Assembly: GCA_024641835.1 (NCBI GenBank)
Contig: JAHECH010000006.1
Coordinates: 1-20,716, forward strand
Direction of reading: 5' to 3'
Source of the DNA: Deltaproteobacteria bacterium
Lineage (GTDB): Bacteria > Desulfobacterota > DSM-4660 > Desulfatiglandales > HGW-15
Length of the DNA stretch: 20,716 bases
The notes under the pieces are model-generated. The model was not told the origin of the DNA. It worked only from the letters and a program-made list of their open reading frames with translations, and did no database searches. Positions within the stretch are counted from its first letter, which is position 1. Every line of letters starts with the position of its first letter. The position numbers and the translations under genes were made by a program. Positions 14,541 to 20,716 of the stretch are shown here, in pieces.

Positions 14541-17500
14541 GCTTCGCCCCTCCTGCGCTCCCTGATGGCTTCCATGGTCTCGTCAACCTTCTTGGCAATG
14601 ATGTTTTCGAATTCCTTGCCTAGAAAGGGACGGTTGTTGAGGAGATACCACTTGACCCTGCCCCAGTAACTCCTCAACTGACCCTCGTCCTGCATCATTT
14701 CAAGGTCATGGCCCATCTCCATGAGCTTTTCCCTTCTCAAATTATCTTTGGTCAGCTCATAGAGATCCGTCAGTCTAAGCCTCTGCTCTTCGCTGAATCC
14801 TATATCGAGGGACCTTTCCGTCAGGTCCATGAAAAGTTCATGGATTGCCCTGAAATCCTTTGCTGACTCCATCTGCTTCTTGGCCCGGTCCAGCATCAGG
14901 TCTGTCAATTCTGACAGCCTCTGTTCGAATGCTTTCTCCAGTTCCAGTTCGTAGTCATCGGTTTGAAAAGGGAGCTTTCTCAATGACTGCAAGGTTAAGT
15001 GGAAGTACTTCTTGAGCTTGTCCACCTCTCTGATGGCTCTCACGTGCCTTATCTTCTGCCCAATGTTGATCTTGTCGGTGAAATCAATGGTGAGCACTCC
15101 ATAGGTCTCATGTTTTCGCAGGGTGATGCCGCTCTTGGCTCTGAAAAAATGAACAAGAGCATCCGAGGCCCCGAATATCTGTTCAGCTGAAAAATGGCCA
15201 AGAAAATCATTGACCGCTTCATACCGTTTCTCGATCTTGTCCGCCATGGTCAAAAAATCGATACATAAGGCTTTGCCCTGCTTCTTCAGTTCTTTTGATC
15301 CTAGAAGCGCAATGAGAAGAAGTTTCGTTATGTTTTCATAGTTCAGGTAGGAACTCACTTTTTGAAACCCAAAAATACGCACCTCATCAGTCACCAGGCA
15401 CTGAAAGATGAAGTGCCTTACTGCTTCCGACAACCCTGCGAGGCTGTTATAAATGCGAAGCGCCTCATAGAGTTCTCTTTCAAAGGTAGCATAACCGATG
15501 CCAGCGTAACCCCTTTTCCTGTAAATGAACATCGAAGGGACATTGACCATGAAGTTCGCAAGGTCAGCAAATTCCACATACCTGATTCCCCTCAGCCTGA
15601 AAATTCTCTCCAGCGCATAGACCATCTTCCCTGACTGAGCGTAATCTTCTCTTTTTGACTCCTGCCACTCATAGAATTCAAGGTATCCGGAAGGAGGGAC
15701 TCCGTCAGGAAGGCCGTTGCTGCGATAGGCAGTTAATGCATGGAATACGTGTCCCTTATGGGCATATCTGTCCGCCAGGTGATCCTCCGGTTTGGTTTGT
15801 CCCGATAGGATCCTGTGACACAGAGTTCTCAACTGGAACAGTTGGGTAGCCAGGTCCTCCATCATGAGATCCTCTCCCATGGCATAAAACATGATAAAGG
15901 AACTCAGGAAGATAGCGTCAAGCACGTCCTGGTCCCCAAGGTCTACGACCTCCTGGATGGCGTAGAAGGAGAATTCCCCTCTGATCATATGATGGAGGAG
16001 GTTATGGTATTTCACCAGAAGCGCGAGATAGCGTTCTGCTTCCTTGTCCTTATTGTACCGTAGGGCAATTTTCTCTTTTTCCAGAAATACCGCCCCTGCC
16101 TGTGCATGGTCCGCCGGGTTGAAACGACCCTTGTACTTATCCCTTAGAGTCGGCAGAAGGCCCACGTCCCTGAAAATGAATGACTTAATGAGGGCTTCGA
16201 AGAGGGCCGGCTTTCTTCTCAAGCTTTCAACCATATTTTCCAGGGTCTCTATTTGGAACTCGTTGAGACCTACGATTCCGGCTGCCATGGGCCCAAACTC
16301 CCTCTGGGCCATTTGGTGCAGGAGCTGTGTATCCTGGAAGTTGCCTCTATCCCTCATGATAAGCGCCTCGATTTTCTTGACGCTGGCAAGGATGTGCTCC
16401 AAGAGGGATGTCTTTCGCAACGTTTCCTCCGGGAGCTCTACTTCTCGAAAAGAGACAAATTCCGGAAGAAGGAACTGCAACAGAGAAGGAGAGTGACGAT
16501 GAAGCCGGTCGAGATCAGAATAGATGTCTTCGGGCCTGAAAATCACTTGGATGAAGCTCGTTCTGAGAGAATCCCTGAGTTTTTGAGCCTTGTTCACCCA
16601 TTCCCTTTGCCTTTCGGGAAACCTGATGTCCTTTTCTTCGTGGGCAATCAGTCTCAGATAGCTCTGGTAAAACCCCTCCAGGTTGGAAAAGAGCCTGTCC
16701 AATGCCTCCAGATCCTTGAAAGGGATGTCCGATATGCTGACGCCGGAGAGCTTCCTGGCCTGCGCTTCCAGCTCCCGAATGTTCTCATCCATATCCACAT
16801 AAGCGATCTCAATGCCCCGGGTCTCCTCATGGACTCTCAATTGGAATCCTGTCCCCAGAATGAAAGATATGCGATCCTGGTAGAGTTGGTCACTGAATCG
16901 CTTCAACGCCTCTAGACCGAGGTAATGGATGTTGATCGAAAGGAGTTCCTCTTCCAGCCTCCGGATGTGACCGTCGATCTCTGAAGGCGCAACGTGTGCG
17001 AGGATGGGATTGAAGTTGATCAAATCCCCCCTCACCACATGCACGGCGATCCAGAGCAGAATAAAGACAAGGTCGCTCCGCAGCCTCTCGAAGATACGAA
17101 CCGTTCCATGGAATTCGATATTAAGAAACTTCCTGTAGAAAACAGATGTCTGTAGGACGTCGTCTTTGAAAAAGGTCCTTTCAAACTGGTCAATGATCGT
17201 TACCAGCTTGATGACATTTTCTATCTTCACAAGGGATTGTTCATTATAGTCGGCAAGGGTCTCCTTTTCCATTTCTCCCTTGCTACACAGCTCTGGCCAG
17301 TTGTTTAAGAACTGGAAATGGTTCATCATTTTTAGAATCCTGCGCACCACCATGCGCTGAATCCCTCCGAGGCTGCTCACTTTCTCATCCAGGAGCCTAT
17401 CCCAATCCATTTCGGAATTGGTCACGACTTTCACGATGGATTCATACAGATCGAAAAGCTCTGCAAGCTCTTCCTGGTTAAGGTCCGTCTTTTTTGAGGC

Positions 17501-19309
17501 CGCGGTCTCGGATACGCTCATCAGCCGGCAATATCGGAGAAGGTTGAGAGCTTGCTGAAGCTCGTAAGTCCGAGCCAGGTCTGAAAAGGGCCTCAAGCTC
17601 TTCTCGTTCATTTTCCCCGAGAGGATGCGCCCCATGGGAGTGTGGCCGACCACGATGAGAAAGATCTCTTTCAGTTCTCCATAGGTAAACCCGAAAAGAG
17701 ATAGAGTCTCCAGGTTCTTGAGAACAGGGGTCCTGACGCCTTCTATGTTGTCCGGATTGAGGACATCCTTCAATTTCTCAAAGCGATGGATCTTGGCCAG
17801 GAGCTTGAGAACATGATTGAGACCCGCATGCCTTCTTTTCTTATTCTCCAGCGGCTCCTTCAGTCTTTCCATGAAGAACTCCGGAAGACTGGCATAGCCC
17901 CCCGCCTTGATTTTCTTCACCACCCCCAGGGTTGCCATGACATAATCAAAAGAATCCCGATAATCCGCAACAAGAGACAAAGGGCAACCCGGGAGTCTCG
18001 ACTCCATCACATCTCTTCTCAGGTCTCCGAGGGTTGTCTGAAGAGGCCTCTTCTGCCCTAGGTAAATGAGCATGTATTGGGGCGTATACGAGCCTGTGGT
18101 GAACCTCTTCTGCCACTCTTCTTTGACCGTCTGTGGAAGAAGCGGTTTCAGGAAGATCTTGTTGAAATAAACAGAAAGAAGTCGCCCCCATACTTCTTCC
18201 TGGTCATAAGCAAGCCCATCATGGAGCGAGAAACCAAGAAAAGGCAACTCCTGAATCTCTTCCGGTGCCATGCTTTCCGGGCTGCGACCGCCAAGGATCC
18301 TGTCCAGCACTTCTTTCTCCACATAAGGAGGGTTTAGGTATTTTTGAAAATCGAATCGATTCACTTGCAGGGACATGCCTTTTAGGAGGGGCCTCTCTTT
18401 GGTTTTGAAGATATGGCCAAAAAGCACGAAATTCTTTTTCTCCTGTTTACTCAGGAACGTGACCTTGATTTTCTCTCGAGTCTCCAGAGCGAAGTGGGTA
18501 GCGATCATGAAGATCTCCCCATCCGGCTTCAGTAAGTTGAAGACTTTCCCCAGGATATACAGGGCCTGGTTCTCCATCTGCCTTTTCGTCATGGAGCCAG
18601 CTAGCAGAGAGCTGAACTTCTCCGTGATAGCGATTTCGTAGATATCCCGGTTGAGGATTACGAGATCCAGGGTCTCTTTGAACAATAGAAGTTTTTCCAG
18701 GGAATCTAAAACGAGGAACTGGTGTTCTTTGAAGCGGAGGGATAGCTCATTGATGATCAGGTCATCCGTGTGGGTGATCATACCGATTTTGTAGCTCTCC
18801 TTCAGGTATTTCTTCCGATGAAATCCAACGATTTTGCTGATCTCATCTGCTTTGCTCTTGATGGCGGAAAGGGAGCTGAATATGAGCCGGTTTGGGATGA
18901 GGTAATACGGTTTTCCTTGGCTTGAGAACCGGATGAGAAGGCCCATGTTTTTGTATATCCGGTTGATCTCTTCATAATGAGGTTTGGAGAGTTCCGGTCT
19001 GTCGGCCGTGATGGACTGGAGCAGCCTGAGATCCCTTGCATTCAGGTGGGCATAGAGTTCAAAAAACCCGAAACCGTATGCGTTTCCCCCGAAACGGCTG
19101 GGAAGATTGGACGGATGCTTGCGGCTGGGAAAGGTGCCTGGCGGGATATCCGAAGGATCAATCCCTAGGGATTCGAATTCCTCGGGCTTGATAAAATCAA
19201 AGGAGTTTTCCTGCAAGAAGGAATCCCGAGGCAGAGAATCAGTCCGGTCCAAACGATTACTGTTGCCCTCCGTATAGCGCTTTGATCTTAGCCCTGTCAG
19301 GGGAACCAT
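14537..19309 (-). CDS. Very large uncharacterised protein (1590 aa) with methyltransferase-like and degenerate HD-like segments
   Basis: I do not recognise this family. It is a single intact frame, rich in helix, with no signal peptide; one hydrophobic stretch (about 746-762) is the only membrane candidate, so it is probably cytoplasmic. Residues about 90-145 resemble a winged-helix region. Residues about 171-330 have the strand order of a class I methyltransferase (KIGMITHT, FLVLDS, LDLVILN, LLKPDGEIFMIA) but no glycine-rich SAM motif. Residues about 1015-1150 resemble a GlnD-type HD domain: LRRKPALFEALI, then FRDVG where HD is expected (R1047, D1048), DHAQAGA (H1068), and KYHNLLHH (H1102). 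The C-terminus is strongly charged and coiled-coil-like. The ATG at 19309 overlaps the upstream synthetase gene by 53 nt; a TTG at 19250-19252, just after that stop and behind GGAGGG, is a good alternative start. cutA follows with an ATGA overlap. Confidence 0.9.
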   Translation of the reverse strand: MVPLTGLRSKRYTEGNSNRLDRTDSLPRDSFLQENSFDFIKPEEFESLGIDPSDIPPGTFPSRKHPSNLPSRFGGNAYGFGFFELYAHLNARDLRLLQSITADRPELSKPHYEEINRIYKNMGLLIRFSSQGKPYYLIPNRLIFSSLSAIKSKADEISKIVGFHRKKYLKESYKIGMITHTDDLIINELSLRFKEHQFLVLDSLEKLLLFKETLDLVILNRDIYEIAITEKFSSLLAGSMTKRQMENQALYILGKVFNLLKPDGEIFMIATHFALETREKIKVTFLSKQEKKNFVLFGHIFKTKERPLLKGMSLQVNRFDFQKYLNPPYVEKEVLDRILGGRSPESMAPEEIQELPFLGFSLHDGLAYDQEEVWGRLLSVYFNKIFLKPLLPQTVKEEWQKRFTTGSYTPQYMLIYLGQKRPLQTTLGDLRRDVMESRLPGCPLSLVADYRDSFDYVMATLGVVKKIKAGGYASLPEFFMERLKEPLENKKRRHAGLNHVLKLLAKIHRFEKLKDVLNPDNIEGVRTPVLKNLETLSLFGFTYGELKEIFLIVVGHTPMGRILSGKMNEKSLRPFSDLARTYELQQALNLLRYCRLMSVSETAASKKTDLNQEELAELFDLYESIVKVVTNSEMDWDRLLDEKVSSLGGIQRMVVRRILKMMNHFQFLNNWPELCSKGEMEKETLADYNEQSLVKIENVIKLVTIIDQFERTFFKDDVLQTSVFYRKFLNIEFHGTVRIFERLRSDLVFILLWIAVHVVRGDLINFNPILAHVAPSEIDGHIRRLEEELLSINIHYLGLEALKRFSDQLYQDRISFILGTGFQLRVHEETRGIEIAYVDMDENIRELEAQARKLSGVSISDIPFKDLEALDRLFSNLEGFYQSYLRLIAHEEKDIRFPERQREWVNKAQKLRDSLRTSFIQVIFRPEDIYSDLDRLHRHSPSLLQFLLPEFVSFREVELPEETLRKTSLLEHILASVKKIEALIMRDRGNFQDTQLLHQMAQREFGPMAAGIVGLNEFQIETLENMVESLRRKPALFEALIKSFIFRDVGLLPTLRDKYKGRFNPADHAQAGAVFLEKEKIALRYNKDKEAERYLALLVKYHNLLHHMIRGEFSFYAIQEVVDLGDQDVLDAIFLSSFIMFYAMGEDLMMEDLATQLFQLRTLCHRILSGQTKPEDHLADRYAHKGHVFHALTAYRSNGLPDGVPPSGYLEFYEWQESKREDYAQSGKMVYALERIFRLRGIRYVEFADLANFMVNVPSMFIYRKRGYAGIGYATFERELYEALRIYNSLAGLSEAVRHFIFQCLVTDEVRIFGFQKVSSYLNYENITKLLLIALLGSKELKKQGKALCIDFLTMADKIEKRYEAVNDFLGHFSAEQIFGASDALVHFFRAKSGITLRKHETYGVLTIDFTDKINIGQKIRHVRAIREVDKLKKYFHLTLQSLRKLPFQTDDYELELEKAFEQRLSELTDLMLDRAKKQMESAKDFRAIHELFMDLTERSLDIGFSEEQRLRLTDLYELTKDNLRREKLMEMGHDLEMMQDEGQLRSYWGRVKWYLLNNRPFLGKEFENIIAKKVDETMEAIRERRRGEA

Positions 19310-20716
19310 CCTCTTTCAGAGGAAGAGGGAAGACAAATTCCACATACTGGGGCTTCTTATACCGGGCAATGCGTTCACCCACAAAAGCGATCAGGGCTTG
19401 AGGCTCCAGTCTTTGTCCTTGCCTTAGCTGGCAAACAGCCTTGATTCCTTCCTTCCACTTGGGATCAGGAACTCCGAAAACAACGACCTTCTCAACCGCC
19501 GGGTGTTGGAGGATCGCCTTTTCTACCTCTGCAGGATAAACATTTTCGCCACCCGGCTTGATCAGCTCTTTCTCGGCCTTGCGGCCTGCATACCAGAGGA
19601 ACCCGTCCTGATCAAAACGTCCCAGATCACCCGTGTGATGCCATCCTTCCCTGAATGTGAACGCAGTGTCCTCGGGAAGATTCCAGTATCCTTTGAAAAC
19701 CATGGGACCTTTCATAGTGATTTCACCCACCCGCCCTGCTGGCACAGTACGGTCGTAATCATCCACAAGTCTTACCTCAGCGAGGGGCAACACCCTTCCT
19801 GCAGAGCCCGGCTTGTCACCATAGGGAGCAAAAGTGGCGAGGCAAGATGTCTCGGTCTGACCATACATGCTGTAAAAGCAGCCCCCTGTAGACTTTTGGT
19901 ACTTTTCTATGTTCTCCGGAGTGTCAATTCCAGTTACAGCCCGGAGGCAACTCACATCTATCCCTTTCTTTTGACTCTCTTCCAGAATAGTGGCAAGAAT
20001 GGGTGAAAAAACCATCATAAAGGTGATCCCTTTTTTCTGTATAAGCTCCGAGGCTCTTCCAGCGTCGAACTTGCCCATGTTCACATTGAGGGCACCGGCA
20101 TGGAAGGCTGTCGTTGCCATGAACAGGCCGCCCACGTGAAAAAAAGGCAGAAAACTGAGATGGACATCTCTCCAAGTCACGTTCATGAAATAGTCAAAAT
20201 GGATGTCAGCAAAGAGCACATTGCCATGGCTCAAGAGCGCACCTCTGGGTCTTCCTGCTACGGCAGCCGTATGAATAATGACAAAACCGTCATCTGTGGC
20301 CACCGTCACCGGTTTGAAATCCCCTGCGCTCCCGAGAAGAGTGGAGAAATCCATAAAGCCTTCACCCCCGGGCCCAAGCCCGTAATAGGCCTGAACAGAT
20401 GGCAGTTTGCCCTTCATCCCTCTGATCAAATCTTGGTACTCTCGGTCTGCGAAAACCAGCTCTGGCGCACCGTCATTCAGATTGAAGCAGACCTCATCAG
20501 AAGCGAGCCTCCAGTTGATAGGAAGCATGATAGCCCCCAAGGCAGCGGCCGCTCCGAACAGAAGGAAATACTCCAAATTATTCTTGCTCAAAACGCCGAT
20601 TCGGTCCCCCTTCCCGACGCCTTGTTTCTGAAGGCCGGCCGCCAAACAATCTACCTGCGATTCGGCATACATAGTGCGTATTCGGCGGCGCCGTCCGCCG
20701 GTGTCAGATTCTCCGA
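19257..20716 (-). CDS. AMP-forming acyl-CoA synthetase/ligase (5' end beyond window)
   Basis: The product belongs to the ANL superfamily, which activates a carboxylic acid with ATP and usually transfers it to CoA; the substrate cannot be told. The frame stays open to the right edge, and the codons before the ATG at 20672 still fit the family (the sequence around it reads like the usual TYAES), so that ATG is probably internal. Motifs include A3 HTAAVAGRPRGALLSHGN (20225-20273 region), a variant of the usual SGTTGxPKG; A5 YGQTET; A7 HTGDLGRFDQDG; and A8 YAGRKAEKELIKPGGENVYPAEVE. At the C-terminus the A10 region reads KEDGSPDRAKIKAL, with serine where the catalytic lysine is expected. The stop overlaps or abuts the start of the large gene downstream, so the two look co-transcribed. 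Confidence 0.92.
   Translation of the reverse strand, partial: GESDTGGRRRRIRTMYAESQVDCLAAGLQKQGVGKGDRIGVLSKNNLEYFLLFGAAAALGAIMLPINWRLASDEVCFNLNDGAPELVFADREYQDLIRGMKGKLPSVQAYYGLGPGGEGFMDFSTLLGSAGDFKPVTVATDDGFVIIHTAAVAGRPRGALLSHGNVLFADIHFDYFMNVTWRDVHLSFLPFFHVGGLFMATTAFHAGALNVNMGKFDAGRASELIQKKGITFMMVFSPILATILEESQKKGIDVSCLRAVTGIDTPENIEKYQKSTGGCFYSMYGQTETSCLATFAPYGDKPGSAGRVLPLAEVRLVDDYDRTVPAGRVGEITMKGPMVFKGYWNLPEDTAFTFREGWHHTGDLGRFDQDGFLWYAGRKAEKELIKPGGENVYPAEVEKAILQHPAVEKVVVFGVPDPKWKEGIKAVCQLRQGQRLEPQALIAFVGERIARYKKPQYVEFVFPLPLKEDGSPDRAKIKALYGGQQ

Overview
The window is a dense bacterial chromosome segment whose protein families and gene order best fit a deltaproteobacterium (Desulfobacterota, perhaps a syntrophic or sulfate-reducing lineage). 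The clues are a xerC-hslV-hslU block running straight into an arginine cluster and then a lysine/diaminopimelate cluster, a second EF-G-like factor, and a dispersed palindromic repeat whose translation reads VTPAKAGIQ. The phylum is an inference from families and layout; no rRNA or other marker gene is present.

Region 1 (about 1-11400, all minus strand) reads in transcription order: xerC, hslV, hslU, argB, argD, argG, argH, a small lipoprotein gene, lysA, dapA, dapB (dapB is cut by the left edge). Spacing is tight: argB starts 1 nt after the hslU stop, and the lipoprotein TTG start overlaps the argH stop. This suggests a long operon or a set of overlapping transcripts. It covers chromosome-dimer resolution and HslUV proteolysis, then N-acetylglutamate phosphorylation (ArgB), N-acetylornithine transamination (ArgD), citrulline to arginine (ArgG, ArgH), and the entry steps (DapA, DapB) and final step (LysA) of lysine synthesis. 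No argF lies between argD and argG. The dapA-dapB gap holds a nested repeat: a palindromic MITE-like element that appears to sit inside another inverted repeat, flanked by an exact 11-bp direct repeat.

Region 2 (about 11340-14200) starts with a divergent AT-rich promoter region. On the plus strand follow an EF-G paralog (EF-G-2/TTHA1498-like, with the switch-II catalytic histidine replaced by aspartate) and, 10 nt later, a MogA/MoaB-family molybdopterin gene.

Region 3 (about 14211-20716, minus strand) converges on region 2. In transcription order it holds an AMP-forming acyl-CoA synthetase (cut by the right edge, with a serine where the A10 lysine is expected), a 1590-residue protein I cannot assign to a named family, and cutA, whose ATG overlaps the stop of the large gene (ATGA). 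The large protein shows two enzyme-like folds that both seem to lack key residues: a methyltransferase-like segment without a glycine-rich motif and a GlnD-like HD segment with RD in place of HD. This operon is the least explained part of the window. No tRNA, rRNA, CRISPR array, insertion-sequence transposase or phage gene was seen.
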